Notes: a model not told the origin generated them from the letters alone. 46,991 nucleotides of DNA from Pseudomonas sp. PIC25 (GCF_002286785.1 NZ_MUJY01000060.1:1-46991); one strand, 5' to 3'. Shown: positions 32,837 through 42,378, counted from the stretch's first letter. Numbers and translations: made by a program.

Positions 32837-32945
32837 AGTGTGATCCGCTGCAATGTCCATTCGGGCCTTTGACGTCGGTCCGGCGGGGCTTCTGTGGTAG
32901 GCTCTGGACCATTCCGCAACCAGACGTCTCGCGACAGGAGTATCC

Positions 32946-33671
32946 ATGCGCCTGACCCCCTTATTCGCCGCCATGGCGTTCAGCCTGGCCAGCGGCACGG
33001 TCCTTTCCGCCGATCCGGATCAGGCCATTCGCCAGAACCTGACGAAGCTCCAGCCTGACCTGCCGATCGAGGCCATCGCCGAAAGCCCCATGCCCGGTAT
33101 GTATCAGGTCCAGTTGAAAGGCGGTCGTATGCTGTACGCCAGCGCCGACGGCCAGTTCGTCATGCAGGGCTATCTATTCCAGCTCAAGGACGACAAGACC
33201 ATCAATCTCACCGAAGAGGCGGAAAAGGTAGGCGTTGCCAAGGAAATCAATGCCATTCCCGTCAGCGAAATGGTGGTGTTCGCTCCCAAGGAGCCGAAGA
33301 CTCACATCACCGTCTTCACCGACACCGATTGCGGCTATTGCCAGAAACTGCACAGCGAAGTTCCAGAGCTGAATCGCCGTGGCGTCGAGGTACGTTATGT
33401 CGCCTTCCCGCGCCAGGGTGTCGGTTCCCATGGTTACAACGGTCTGGTCAGCGTCTGGTGTGCCAAGGATCGCCAGGAGGCGATGAACAAGGCCAAGTCC
33501 CGCCAGGAATTGCCCCCGGGCGACTGCGAGAATCCGGTGGCCAAGCAATTCCAGCTCGGGCAGATGATCGGTGTGCAGGGGACGCCTGCCATCGTCTTGG
33601 CCAACGGCCAGATGATCCCCGGTTATCAGCCGGCCCCTCAGTTGGCCAAGCTGGCCCTGGAAGCGAAGTAA
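32946..33671 (+). CDS. dsbC: Thiol:disulfide interchange protein DsbC
   Basis: DsbC is a periplasmic disulfide isomerase. The 241-residue product has a signal peptide (cleavage near SA-DPD, about residue 22), an N-terminal dimerisation domain and a thioredoxin fold with the active-site C129-G-Y-C132. A second conserved Cys pair lies in VWCAKDR and GDCENP. AGGAG lies 7 nt before the ATG. It lies downstream of xerD, 109 bp apart. Confidence 0.96.
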   Translation: MRLTPLFAAMAFSLASGTVLSADPDQAIRQNLTKLQPDLPIEAIAESPMPGMYQVQLKGGRMLYASADGQFVMQGYLFQLKDDKTINLTEEAEKVGVAKEINAIPVSEMVVFAPKEPKTHITVFTDTDCGYCQKLHSEVPELNRRGVEVRYVAFPRQGVGSHGYNGLVSVWCAKDRQEAMNKAKSRQELPPGDCENPVAKQFQLGQMIGVQGTPAIVLANGQMIPGYQPAPQLAKLALEAK

Positions 33672-33715
33672 CGGGCAAGCCGCTTATCGCTTTGTTCCGA
33701 GCGGCCTGAATCCGC

Positions 33716-33748
33716 GCGGCCGTCGTCGATCCAAAGGGCGACGGCCGC
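33716..33748 (+). terminator. Hairpin after dsbC
   Basis: A perfect 10-bp GC-rich stem (33716-33725 with 33739-33748) with a 13-nt loop lies 45 bp past the dsbC stop. There is no T run, so termination is uncertain. Confidence 0.35.
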
Positions 33749-33777
33749 ATTCGCGGCTTCACATGATGGAGGTCGCG

Positions 33778-34266
33778 ATGAAACTGGAAGGTTCCTGCCA
33801 CTGTGGCGCCGTTCGCTTCTCCCTGGATTCGGCGCAACCCTATCCCTTCATGCGTTGCTATTGCTCAATCTGCCGTAAGACGGCGGGGGCGGGCGGCTTC
33901 GCGATCAACCTCGGCGGCGACTACCGCACACTGCAGGTGGACGGTCGCGAAAATATCTCGGTCTACCGCGCCCGGATGAGCGACGAGCCGGGTGAAGCGG
34001 GGCTTAGCTCCGCCCGTCGGCATTTCTGCAAGCACTGCGGCAGTGCGCTCTGGCTGTGGGACCCGACTTGGCCGGATCTGGTCCACCCTCATGCTTCGGC
34101 GATCGATACCCAACTGCCGGTTCCTCCGGAGCATGTGCACCTGATGCTCGGTTCCAAGGCCGCCTGGGTAGAGGTTCAGCGAGGCGCGCACGACAAGCTG
34201 TTCGACGAGTACCCGGACGAATCGCTCGCCCAGTGGCACGAACGCTTGGGCCTGACCGCCGACTGA
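33778..34266 (+). CDS. GFA-family zinc protein
   Basis: The 162-residue product has the GFA (glutathione-dependent formaldehyde-activating) domain, with zinc motifs SCHCGAVRF at about 8-16, CYCSICRK and HFCKHCGS. Many members have no proven formaldehyde activity, so the reaction is unassigned. The frame offers an upstream ATG at 33763, but GGAGG at 33768-33772 lies directly before the ATG at 33778. No operon partner is evident; hom follows. Confidence 0.88.
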   Translation: MKLEGSCHCGAVRFSLDSAQPYPFMRCYCSICRKTAGAGGFAINLGGDYRTLQVDGRENISVYRARMSDEPGEAGLSSARRHFCKHCGSALWLWDPTWPDLVHPHASAIDTQLPVPPEHVHLMLGSKAAWVEVQRGAHDKLFDEYPDESLAQWHERLGLTAD

Positions 34267-34289
34267 GGCCCCTCGCGGCCTGCCGCCGA

Positions 34290-34318
34290 TTGACTAAACA
34301 CCTGACCCTTCGTAATGT
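34290..34318 (+). promoter_or_regulatory. Possible sigma-70 promoter of hom
   Basis: TTGACT (34290-34295), a 17-bp spacer and TAATGT (34313-34318) sit 63 bp before the hom start. The -10 element is a moderate match. Confidence 0.45.
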
Positions 34319-34380
34319 GCGGCTCTTTTCCTCGGCCGGCGCATCCGGCCGTTCCTGGCGGTAATGATGGGGAGTTCAGC

Positions 34381-35685
34381 GTGAAACCGGTGAAAGTAGG
34401 CATCTGTGGGCTGGGGACCGTCGGTGGCGGCACCTTCAATGTTCTGAAACGCAACGCCGATGAAATCGCGCGCCGCGCCGGTCGTGGCATCGAAGTCGCC
34501 CAGATTGCCGCCCGTCGACCCAACCCGAAGTGCGATACCGGTGCCACCCCCATCACCGCCGATATCTTCGAAGTCGCCAACAATCCGGAAATCGACATCG
34601 TCATCGAGCTGATCGGCGGCTACACCCTGGCTCGCGATCTGGTCATGAAGGCCATCGAGAACGGTAAGCATGTGGTCACCGCGAACAAGGCACTGATCGC
34701 CGTGCATGGCAACGAGATTTTCGCCAAGGCCCGCGAGAAGGGCGTGATCGTTGCCTTCGAGGCGGCAGTTGCAGGCGGTATCCCGGTGATCAAGGCGATC
34801 CGCGAAGGCTTGGCCGGCAACCAGATCAACTGGCTGGCTGGCATCATCAACGGCACCGGTAACTTCATCCTGACCGAGATGCGCGAGAAGGGGCGCGCCT
34901 TCGAGGACGTACTCAAGGAAGCCCAGGCGCTGGGCTATGCCGAGGCCGACCCGACCTTCGACGTCGAGGGTATCGACGCCGCGCACAAGCTGACCATCCT
35001 TGCATCCATCGCCTTCGGCATCCCGTTGCAGTTCGACAAGGCCTACACGGAAGGCATCACCAAGCTCACCACGGCCGACGTCAACTACGCCGAAGCCCTG
35101 GGTTACCGGATCAAGCACCTCGGCGTGGCGCGCCGCACCGAGGGCGGTATCGAACTGCGTGTGCACCCGACACTGATTCCGGCCGACCGTCTGATCGCTA
35201 ACGTCAACGGTGTGATGAACGCGGTGATGGTCAATGGCGATGCTGTTGGCTCGACTCTTTACTATGGCGCTGGCGCCGGCATGGAGCCGACCGCTTCGGC
35301 GGTGGTGGCCGACGTGGTCGATGTGGTTCGCGCCCTGACCACCGACCCGGGCAACCGTGTGCCGCACCTGGCCTTCCAGCCCGATTCGCTGTCCGACCAT
35401 CCGATCCTGCCGATCGAGTCCTGTGTCAGTGCCTATTACCTGCGCATCCAGGCCAAGGATCATCCGGGCGTGTTGGCCCAGGTGGCGTCCATCCTTTCCG
35501 AGCGCGGCATCAACATCGAGTCGATCATGCAGAAGGAAGCCGAGGAACATGACGGCCTGGTGCCGATGATCCTGGTCACCCATCGCGTCGAGGAGCGGCG
35601 GATCAACGAGGCCATCGCGGCGCTGGAAGCGCTCAGCGACGTAGTGGGCAAGGTCGTCCGCATCCGCGTGGAACAGCTCAATTAA
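34381..35685 (+). CDS. hom: Homoserine dehydrogenase
   Basis: Hom reduces aspartate semialdehyde to homoserine on the route to threonine and methionine. The 434-residue product has an N-terminal NAD(P) Rossmann fold (GICGLGTVGGGTF), the conserved catalytic region (ANKALIA, INGTGNFILTEM, DVEGIDAAHKL) and a C-terminal ACT domain (about 350-430), the expected threonine feedback site. The start is a GTG with GGGGAG upstream; a longer frame begins at 34315. It is followed by thrC after a repeat-containing gap, so the two are probably a threonine unit. Confidence 0.97.
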   Translation: MKPVKVGICGLGTVGGGTFNVLKRNADEIARRAGRGIEVAQIAARRPNPKCDTGATPITADIFEVANNPEIDIVIELIGGYTLARDLVMKAIENGKHVVTANKALIAVHGNEIFAKAREKGVIVAFEAAVAGGIPVIKAIREGLAGNQINWLAGIINGTGNFILTEMREKGRAFEDVLKEAQALGYAEADPTFDVEGIDAAHKLTILASIAFGIPLQFDKAYTEGITKLTTADVNYAEALGYRIKHLGVARRTEGGIELRVHPTLIPADRLIANVNGVMNAVMVNGDAVGSTLYYGAGAGMEPTASAVVADVVDVVRALTTDPGNRVPHLAFQPDSLSDHPILPIESCVSAYYLRIQAKDHPGVLAQVASILSERGINIESIMQKEAEEHDGLVPMILVTHRVEERRINEAIAALEALSDVVGKVVRIRVEQLN

Positions 35686-35689
35686 CAGC

Positions 35690-35764
35690 GGCCGCGAGCG
35701 GCGAGCTGCACGCTGCAAGTCGACTGGATCGCTTGCAGTCCGGGGCTCGGAACTCGAGGCTCAA
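35690..35764. repeat. Degenerate intergenic repeat between hom and thrC (copy 2)
   Basis: CTGCAAG (35713-35719) and CTTGCAG (35732-35738) form a small inverted repeat. The flanking GGGGCTCGGAACTCGA-type sequence resembles the right arm of the guaB-guaA repeat. Confidence 0.5.
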
Positions 35765-35781
35765 ACCGAAGGTTTGCAGAT

Positions 35782-37191
35782 ATGCGTTACATCAGTACCC
35801 GCGGCCAGGCGCCTGCGCTGAATTTCGAAGACGTGCTCCTCGCTGGCCTGGCCTGCGACGGCGGTCTCTATGTTCCGGAAAACTTGCCTCGCTTCACCCA
35901 GGAAGAAATCGCCTCCTGGGCCGGTCTGCCGTACCACGAGCTGGCCTTCCGCGTGATGCGTCCGTTCGTGACCGGCAGCATCCCGGATGCCGACTTCAAG
36001 AAAATTCTGGAAGAGACCTATGGTGTCTTCGCGCACGCCGCGGTAGCGCCGTTGCGCCAGTTGAATGCGAATGAATGGGTGCTCGAACTGTTCCATGGGC
36101 CGACCCTGGCGTTCAAAGATTTCGCCCTGCAACTGCTCGGTCGTCTGCTCGACTATGTACTGGAGAAGCGTGGCGAGCGCGTTGTGATCATGGGCGCCAC
36201 CTCCGGCGACACCGGTTCTGCCGCCATCGAAGGCTGCCGCCGCTGCGAGAACGTGGACATCTTCATCCTGCACCCGCACAACCGGGTATCCGAAGTGCAG
36301 CGCCGGCAGATGACCACCATCCTCGGCGAAAACATCCACAACATCGCTATCGAAGGCAACTTCGATGACTGCCAGGAGATGGTCAAGGCCAGCTTCGCCG
36401 ACCAGGGTTTTCTCAAGGGCACCCGGCTGGTGGCGGTCAACTCGATCAACTGGGCGCGGATCATGGCCCAGATCGTCTACTACTTCCATGCCGCCATCCA
36501 GTTGGGCGGGCCGGCCCGGTCGGTGGCGTTCTCCGTACCCACCGGCAACTTCGGCGACATCTTCGCCGGCTACCTGGCGCGCAACATGGGTCTGCCGATC
36601 AGCCAGTTGATCGTCGCGACCAACCGCAATGACATCCTGCATCGCTTCATGAGCGGCAACCAGTACGTGAAGGATGCCCTGCATCCGACCCTGTCGCCGT
36701 CGATGGATATCATGGTGTCCTCGAACTTCGAGCGCCTGCTGTTCGACCTGCACGGGCGCAACGGTGCCGCCATCGCCGCGCTGATGGATACCTTCAAGCA
36801 GGGTGGTGGTTTCAGTGTCGAGGAAGATCGCTGGACCGAGGCGCGCAAGCTGTTCGATTCCCTGGCGGTGAATGACGAACAGACCTGCGAAACCATCGCC
36901 GAGGTCTACAAGGAGTGCGGCGAGTTGCTCGATCCGCATACGGCGATTGGCGTGCGTGCCGCGCGCGAGTGCCGCCGTAGTCTGGCGATCCCGATGATCA
37001 CCCTGGGCACGGCCCACCCGGTGAAGTTCCCCGATGCGGTGCTCAAGGCGGGCGTCGGTCAGGCCCCGGCGTTGCCGGCGCATCTTACCGATCTGTTCGA
37101 GCGCGAAGAGCGTTGCACGGTCCTGGCCAATGACCTCAAGGCTGTCCAGGCCTTCGTCAGCCAGCACGGCAATCGCGGCAAGCCGCTCTGA
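35782..37191 (+). CDS. thrC: Threonine synthase
   Basis: ThrC makes threonine from O-phosphohomoserine with PLP. The 469-residue product has the PLP lysine in GPTLAFKDFALQ (about residue 113), a GATSGDTG phosphate-binding stretch and a C-terminal synthase domain. An AAGG lies about 10 nt upstream. It follows hom. A perfect-stem terminator lies just after the stop. Confidence 0.97.
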   Translation: MRYISTRGQAPALNFEDVLLAGLACDGGLYVPENLPRFTQEEIASWAGLPYHELAFRVMRPFVTGSIPDADFKKILEETYGVFAHAAVAPLRQLNANEWVLELFHGPTLAFKDFALQLLGRLLDYVLEKRGERVVIMGATSGDTGSAAIEGCRRCENVDIFILHPHNRVSEVQRRQMTTILGENIHNIAIEGNFDDCQEMVKASFADQGFLKGTRLVAVNSINWARIMAQIVYYFHAAIQLGGPARSVAFSVPTGNFGDIFAGYLARNMGLPISQLIVATNRNDILHRFMSGNQYVKDALHPTLSPSMDIMVSSNFERLLFDLHGRNGAAIAALMDTFKQGGGFSVEEDRWTEARKLFDSLAVNDEQTCETIAEVYKECGELLDPHTAIGVRAARECRRSLAIPMITLGTAHPVKFPDAVLKAGVGQAPALPAHLTDLFEREERCTVLANDLKAVQAFVSQHGNRGKPL

Positions 37192-37198
37192 GGGGAGC

Positions 37199-37230
37199 GG
37201 GCCGCTCGTTCGATGCGAGCGGCCCTTGTT
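37199..37230 (+). terminator. Terminator of thrC
   Basis: A perfect 10-bp stem (37199-37208 with 37216-37225) with a 7-nt loop is followed by TTGTT. It lies 8 bp after the thrC stop. Confidence 0.7.
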
Positions 37231-37244
37231 CCTGAGCTTCAGTG

Positions 37245-37508
37245 CTAGCCGGCGATCAAGAGATAAACGCCGGCCATCAGCACGATGAAGATGAACCAGA
37301 TCAGCCCGTTGCGCCTGTTCTGCGCAACGATCGATGCGCCGCGCAGACGTACCGGCGGGTTGTTCTCCAGATAGTCGTCGACCGCTTCGCGGGCACTGTC
37401 CTCATCCATGCCACCTTGCTCGCGGAGCAATTCGATAGCCCCCTGCCGGTCGCCTTGCCGCAGAATCGCAATGACCTCGGGCGGCAGCAGTCTGTCCGGT
37501 CGATTCAT
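37245..37508 (-). CDS. Small single-pass membrane protein with L7/L12-like helical segment
   Basis: The 87-residue product is not assigned to a named family. The N-terminal half, with LPPEVIAILRQGDRQGAIELLRE and EDSAREAVDDYL, resembles the short L7/L12-C-like or helical repeats of several Pseudomonas small proteins (AI+LLRE ... A+EAVD). The C-terminus (about 67-86) is one transmembrane helix. GGGAG lies 6 nt before the ATG. It starts 21 bp after the CoA-transferase stop on the same strand, so it is probably cotranscribed. Confidence 0.7.
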   Translation of the reverse strand: MNRPDRLLPPEVIAILRQGDRQGAIELLREQGGMDEDSAREAVDDYLENNPPVRLRGASIVAQNRRNGLIWFIFIVLMAGVYLLIAG

Positions 37509-37529
37509 GGCGACTCCCAGTTCGTTGGC

Positions 37530-38729
37530 TCAGACCGCGCCCTGCTCACGCAAGATGGCGATCTGCTGCGTCGTGTAGCCGAGCCGTTCCAGCACTTCGG
37601 CGGTGTGCTCGCCCAGTTGCGGCCCCACCCATTCCGCCGAGCCCGGGGTATCGGAGAGCTTGGGCACGATTCCCGGCATCTTGAACGCCTTGCCGTCCGG
37701 CAGGCGGGCGGAAAGGAACATTTCCCGCGCCAGGAATTGCGGGTCGGCGAACATGTCGGCGGCAGAGTAGATTCGGCTTGCCGGAACCTCCGCCCTGTTC
37801 AGGATAGCCTCCACCTCGGCCAATGGCAGTGAGGCGGCCCAGCGGTCGATCACCCCGTAGAGTTCATCCCGGCGCAGATCGCGACCGGCGTTGTCGGCCA
37901 GGGTCGGGTCGTTCGCCAAGTCGTCGCGGCCGATGGCGAGCATGAAGCGCTTGAAGATGGCATCGCCGTTGGCGCCAATCTGAATGTGCCGACCGTCCGC
38001 GCAGGTGTGAATGGAGGAGGGCGTGATGCCCGGCATGATGTTGCCGCTGCGCTCGCGGATGAAGCCGAATACGTCGAACTCCGGCACCAGGCTTTCCATC
38101 ATGGCGAACACCGCCTCGTACAGGGCCACGTCCACCATCTGGCCCTGGCCGCCATTCACCTCTCGATGCCGCAAGGCCATGAGCGCGCCGATCACACCCC
38201 AGAGTGCCGCGATCGAGTCGCCGATGGAAATGCCGGTGCGCACCGGTGGGCGATCCTCGAATCCGGTGATGTAGCGCAGTCCGCCCATGGATTCGCCCAC
38301 AGCGCCGAAACCCGGCTGGTCCTTGTAGGGGCCGGTCTGGCCGAAGCCGGAGAGGCGCACCATGACCAGCTTCGGGTTCAAGGCATGGAGGGCGTCCCAG
38401 CCCAGCCCGAGTTTCTCCAGCACGCCGGGGCGGAAATTCTCGATCAGGATATCCGCCTCGCCGAGCAGCCGCTTCAGAACGGCCTGCCCCTCCGGGTGCT
38501 TGAGGTTCAGCGTCAGCGACTTCTTGTTACGCGCCTGCACGAACCACCAGAGCGACGTGCCTTCGTAAAGCTTGCGCCACTTGCGTAGCGGGTCGCCGCC
38601 ATCGGGCGATTCGATCTTGATCACATCCGCGCCGAACTCGGCACAGATACGCGAGGCGAACGGGCCGGCGATCAGGGTACCGAGTTCGATGACTTTCAGG
38701 CCGGCGAGGGGTTTGGCGGAGAGGCTCAT
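37530..38729 (-). CDS. CaiB/BaiF family CoA-transferase (class III)
   Basis: The 399-residue product is a family III CoA-transferase. It has the GLKVIELGTLIAGPFASRICAEFGADVIKIE N-terminus, the ARNKKSLTLNLKHPEG segment and the conserved aspartate in VDVALYEA (near residue 200), expected to be the active-site acyl acceptor. It moves CoA between organic acids; the actual acid is unknown. GGAG lies 6 nt before the ATG. No acyl-CoA dehydrogenase or racemase sits beside it to name the pathway. Confidence 0.9.
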   Translation of the reverse strand: MSLSAKPLAGLKVIELGTLIAGPFASRICAEFGADVIKIESPDGGDPLRKWRKLYEGTSLWWFVQARNKKSLTLNLKHPEGQAVLKRLLGEADILIENFRPGVLEKLGLGWDALHALNPKLVMVRLSGFGQTGPYKDQPGFGAVGESMGGLRYITGFEDRPPVRTGISIGDSIAALWGVIGALMALRHREVNGGQGQMVDVALYEAVFAMMESLVPEFDVFGFIRERSGNIMPGITPSSIHTCADGRHIQIGANGDAIFKRFMLAIGRDDLANDPTLADNAGRDLRRDELYGVIDRWAASLPLAEVEAILNRAEVPASRIYSAADMFADPQFLAREMFLSARLPDGKAFKMPGIVPKLSDTPGSAEWVGPQLGEHTAEVLERLGYTTQQIAILREQGAV

Positions 38730-38862
38730 GCAGGCTCCAGGACGAAAGGATGCCTAAGCCTATGCGATTGCGCGGCATGAGGGGAGGGTGGCGATAGGGT
38801 TAGGGATCGGCCATGGGCAACTGATAGACTTACCGCCCCCTGAACGACAAAGAAGCCCGCCC

Positions 38863-39405
38863 ATGGCCCTGCAAGCCACGCCCTATAAAGTCGAACTGAA
38901 CCTCACCGATCTGGATCGCGGGGTGTACGAGAACCTGCGTTTCACCGTCGCTCGCCATCCTTCGGAGACCGAGGAGCGATTGGCGGTTCGGTTGATCGCT
39001 TATGCGCTGTGGTACAGCGAGTCGCTGGCGTTCGGGCGCGGGCTGTCGGATGTCGACGAGCCGGCGTTGTGGGAGAAGAGCCTGGATGACCGCATCCTGC
39101 ACTGGATCGAAGTCGGCCAGCCGGACGCCGAGCGCATCACTTGGTGCTCGCGACGCGCCGAGCGCTTCAGTCTGGTGGCTTACGGCAGCCTGCGGGTGTG
39201 GCAGGGCAAGGTGCTGGATTCGGTTCGCGGGCTGAAGAACCTCAACGTGGTGGCGGTGGGGCAGGAGGCCTTGGAAGCGCTGGCAGCCGACCTGCCGCGT
39301 TCGCTGGGCTGGAGCGTGATGATCAGCGAGGGTTCGTTGTTCATCACCGACGAACGCGGCCAGCACGAAATCCCGCTGGAGTGGCTGGCCGGCGAACGCG
39401 GCTGA
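38863..39405 (+). CDS. yaeQ: YaeQ family protein
   Basis: The 180-residue product has the conserved YKVELNLTDLDRGVY start, the AYALWYSESLAFGRGLSDVDEPALW core and a C-terminal EIPLEWL stretch. The family resembles a PD-(D/E)XK nuclease fold and has been linked genetically to RfaH suppression in E. coli; its molecular role is unclear. The start chosen is the ATG at 38863; the 38788 frame start has no matching N-terminus. It is convergent with the NRAMP-type gene. Confidence 0.9.
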   Translation: MALQATPYKVELNLTDLDRGVYENLRFTVARHPSETEERLAVRLIAYALWYSESLAFGRGLSDVDEPALWEKSLDDRILHWIEVGQPDAERITWCSRRAERFSLVAYGSLRVWQGKVLDSVRGLKNLNVVAVGQEALEALAADLPRSLGWSVMISEGSLFITDERGQHEIPLEWLAGERG

Positions 39406-39426
39406 TGCCGTCGCCGGCCGCTCCCG

Positions 39427-40653
39427 TCACGACAGCCAGAACTGCAGCAGCGATTTGAGCGACAGCACCACGCCGACCGCCGTGGCAATGACCGCCAGGA
39501 TGCCGAACACCAGCATCCAGCGCGGATGGCGGTACTCGGTGCCGACGATCTCGGTCTTGCGCGAGGCCCAGAGGATGCACCCCAGCGCCAGCGGCAGGAC
39601 CAGCGCATTGAGCGCACCGGCCACCACCAGCACCTTCACCGGCTGCCCGACCAGGCTGTAGATCAGCGTCGAGCAGACGATGAAGGCGATCACCATCCGT
39701 TCGTTGTAGCGACGGATGCTGTCATGCAGCGAGTACATGAAGCTGACGCTGGTGTAGGCGGCGCCGATTACCGAGGACACCGATGCGGCCAGCAGGACGA
39801 TGCCGAACATCTTGTAACCGACGGTGCCCATGGCATGGGAGAACACCGAGGCCGCTGGATTGCCCGGGTCCAGGGCAAGCCCTTTGCTGACCACGCCGAG
39901 GGTGGCGAGGAACAGGCAGACGCGTACCACGCCGGTGGTCAGGATGCCGGTGACCGCGGCGCGGGTGACGTGGCCGACATTGTGGATGCCGACGATCCCG
40001 GCTTCGACCAGGCGATGCCCTCCGGAGAACGAGATATAGCCACCCACCGTGCCGCCGACCAGGGTGACGATGGGAAGCAGGAGAATCAGCGGGTCGTCCG
40101 GGTTGATGCTGTGCGACAGCGCCTCCAGGAGCGGCGGGTTGGACTGCAGCATGGCGTAGCCGATCATGCACAACATGATCACGCCGAGCAGTTGCATCAC
40201 CATGTCCATGATCCGCTTGGCGTTGCGCATCACGAAGATGGCGATCACGCCCACGGCGGCGATCAGCGAGCCGAGCACCGGCGGTACGCCGAAGATCACG
40301 TTCATCGCCAATCCGGCCCCACCGATATTGCCGATGTTGAAGGCGATCCCACCGAGCACGATGAAAGCCGAGATCAGGTGGCCGACTCCGGGCAGTACCC
40401 GGTTGGCGACATCCTGGCCGCGTAGGTTGGAGACGCTGATGATGCGCCAGATGTTCAGTTGCGCACCGATGTCGATCAGCAGCGAGATGAGGATCGCGAA
40501 GGCGAAGCTGGCCAGGTATTTCTCGGTGAACAGCGAGGTCTGGGTCAGGAAGGCCGGGCCGATCGACGAGGTCGCCATGATGAAAATGGCGCCGCGCAGA
40601 ACGCTGCGTTGGGATGACGGGGGAGCGCTGTAGGGAGCGGAGATGGGTTGCAT
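39427..40653 (-). CDS. NRAMP-superfamily transporter lacking the metal motif
   Basis: The 408-residue product has about 11 transmembrane helices and an NRAMP-type fold. In helix 1 the GPAFL start aligns with the family, but the metal-binding DPGN is replaced by T-E-K-Y at 43-46. In helix 6 the MPH is also absent (SFSGGHRLVEAG). A metal substrate is therefore doubtful. B. subtilis has a similar NRAMP gene (ycsG) with the 5-oxoprolinase genes, so an organic substrate such as 5-oxoproline is a reasonable guess. AAGG lies 8 nt before the ATG at 40653. It lies 118 bp after pxpC, probably cotranscribed. Confidence 0.85.
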   Translation of the reverse strand: MQPISAPYSAPPSSQRSVLRGAIFIMATSSIGPAFLTQTSLFTEKYLASFAFAILISLLIDIGAQLNIWRIISVSNLRGQDVANRVLPGVGHLISAFIVLGGIAFNIGNIGGAGLAMNVIFGVPPVLGSLIAAVGVIAIFVMRNAKRIMDMVMQLLGVIMLCMIGYAMLQSNPPLLEALSHSINPDDPLILLLPIVTLVGGTVGGYISFSGGHRLVEAGIVGIHNVGHVTRAAVTGILTTGVVRVCLFLATLGVVSKGLALDPGNPAASVFSHAMGTVGYKMFGIVLLAASVSSVIGAAYTSVSFMYSLHDSIRRYNERMVIAFIVCSTLIYSLVGQPVKVLVVAGALNALVLPLALGCILWASRKTEIVGTEYRHPRWMLVFGILAVIATAVGVVLSLKSLLQFWLS

Positions 40654-40771
40654 GTTGCACCTTCTATTTTTCTTGGCGTTAGGGGCAGGTATGTGTTTTG
40701 CCGGGCGGGCCCGGCGGCAATGCAACGGCTGAACGCGTGAGCGTTTTCTTTCTTGTTGTTCGATTCGTTGA

Positions 40772-41683
40772 TCAGGTCGCCCCCAGCCAGTGGCGGTGCT
40801 GGCGTTGAGCGATGTCCAGCCCGACCGGTGTCAGCCGTAGCCGGGTGCCGGGCAGGCACTGCGCCAAGCGTGCCACCGAGAGGGGCGTCAGTGCGCCGAG
40901 GCGCGGGTAGCCGCCGATGGTCTGCCGGTCGTTGAGCAGCACGATGGGCTGGCCATCGGCCGGCACCTGGAGGGCGCCCAGCGGGACGCCTTCCGAGACC
41001 ATCGACCGCCGCGTGCAGCGTAGCTCTGGCCCGAGCAGGCGGACGCCCATCCGATCCGCCCGGGCGTCCACTTCCCAGTCGCTGTTGAAGGCGTCGAACA
41101 GGCTCTGCCCGGTGAAGTCGCCAATCTGCGCGCCCAACACCACGGACAGCGGCGTTTGCGAGCCGAGGTCGGGAATCTGTGCGGCGGACAACTCGCGGGG
41201 CGAGGATGAAATGCCGGGCCAGTTCAGGCGATCGCCTTGGGCCAATGGCCGGCCGTCCCCGTGCAGGCCCCCCAGCCCCTCGCGCAGGACGCTGGAATAA
41301 CTGCCCAGCATAGTCGGCGCCTCGAAGCCGCCGGGTGCGGCCAGGTAAGCGCGCACACCCTGACGCGGTTGGGCGAAGCGCAGGCGCTGCCCCTTGTGCA
41401 GGCGAAAGCTGCGCCATGGGCGCAGCGGCTCGCCGTCGAGAGTGGCGCCCAGGTCCGCACCGCACAGGGCGAGGCAGACATCGCTTTCCGCCACCAACGT
41501 GAGTCCGCCGAAGGTAATCTCGATGACCGCCGCCTGGCGGGGATTGCCGAGCAACGCGTTGGCCAGTCCGTGGGAGACCCAATCCGCCGCGCCGCCCTGG
41601 GTTACGCCCAGATGACGCACGCCATGACGGCCACCGTCCTGGAGCGTGGCGAGCGTGCCACCGTGTTCGATCAGCAGGCTCAT
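40772..41683 (-). CDS. pxpC: 5-oxoprolinase subunit C (biotin-dependent carboxyltransferase-like)
   Basis: PxpC is one of three subunits of the bacterial ATP-dependent 5-oxoprolinase, which opens 5-oxoproline to glutamate. The 303-residue product is of the KipA/AHS2 type (residues TLQDGGRHGVRHLGVTQGGAAD..., then the AYLAAPGGF and GGYPRLGAL motifs). Its ATG overlaps the pxpB stop (ATGA), as is usual. It is the third gene of the pxpABC operon. Confidence 0.93.
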   Translation of the reverse strand: MSLLIEHGGTLATLQDGGRHGVRHLGVTQGGAADWVSHGLANALLGNPRQAAVIEITFGGLTLVAESDVCLALCGADLGATLDGEPLRPWRSFRLHKGQRLRFAQPRQGVRAYLAAPGGFEAPTMLGSYSSVLREGLGGLHGDGRPLAQGDRLNWPGISSSPRELSAAQIPDLGSQTPLSVVLGAQIGDFTGQSLFDAFNSDWEVDARADRMGVRLLGPELRCTRRSMVSEGVPLGALQVPADGQPIVLLNDRQTIGGYPRLGALTPLSVARLAQCLPGTRLRLTPVGLDIAQRQHRHWLGAT

Positions 41684-42378
41684 CGCGTCACCTCGAAAGG
41701 CGTGTCGTCACCGCCGAGGCGGATAAATTCCGTCCGATCCACCGGCACGAAGCGCACACGATCGCCGGGTTGGAGTAGGCTGCCCTCGGCAGGGGCGAAC
41801 AGGCGCTGCGGAGAACGGCCGATCAGGTTCCAACCGCCGGGAGAGGCTTGTGGGTAAATCGCTGTCTGGCGATCGGCGATGCCCAGGCTGCCGGCCGGCA
41901 CGCTTTTGCGCGGTGTGCTCAGGCGCGGCGTGGCCAGGATGGGTTCGACCAGCCCCATGAAGGCGAATCCGGGGGCGAATCCGAGGGCGAACACCTGGTA
42001 GCTGTGCCGGCTGTGGGCCTCGATCACGCCCGCGAGCCCCAGGCCGGTGCGTTCGGCGAGCGTTTCCAGTTCCGGGCCGACGCGGCGGTCGTACCACACT
42101 GGCACGTCATGGCAGCGGCCTGAGTCGTTTGCTTCCGGCGTCAACCCTTCCAGGGCTTCGTCGATCAACATACGGGCACGGCGGTCGTCCAGTTGCAGGA
42201 GGTCGTACTGCACCAGCAGCGTGGTGTAGGACGGCACCAGATCCGTCAGTGCTGTGCCGAAGGCTTGACGCAGACGCTTCGCCGCTGCCAGCAGCCAGGG
42301 CATGTGCGCCTCGTCGATGCTGTCGAACAGCCGCAGCATCAGGCTATCGATGCCCACCACTTCGATGCGCGGCGTCAT
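41680..42378 (-). CDS. pxpB: 5-oxoprolinase subunit B
   Basis: The 232-residue product is of the KipI/AHS1 type, with the [10 protein letters not shown] and [19 protein letters not shown] segments and a C-terminal PGGWNLIGR motif. The open frame runs to 42453, but the ATG at 42378 overlaps the pxpA stop and gives the expected length. It works as a complex with PxpA and PxpC. Confidence 0.93.
   Translation of the reverse strand: MTPRIEVVGIDSLMLRLFDSIDEAHMPWLLAAAKRLRQAFGTALTDLVPSYTTLLVQYDLLQLDDRRARMLIDEALEGLTPEANDSGRCHDVPVWYDRRVGPELETLAERTGLGLAGVIEAHSRHSYQVFALGFAPGFAFMGLVEPILATPRLSTPRKSVPAGSLGIADRQTAIYPQASPGGWNLIGRSPQRLFAPAEGSLLQPGDRVRFVPVDRTEFIRLGGDDTPFEVTR

Noticed and set aside
39427-40653. 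DPGN in the NRAMP-type protein
   Set aside because: A DPGN string does occur (LALDPGNPAA), but in a loop much later than helix 1, so it is not the metal site.
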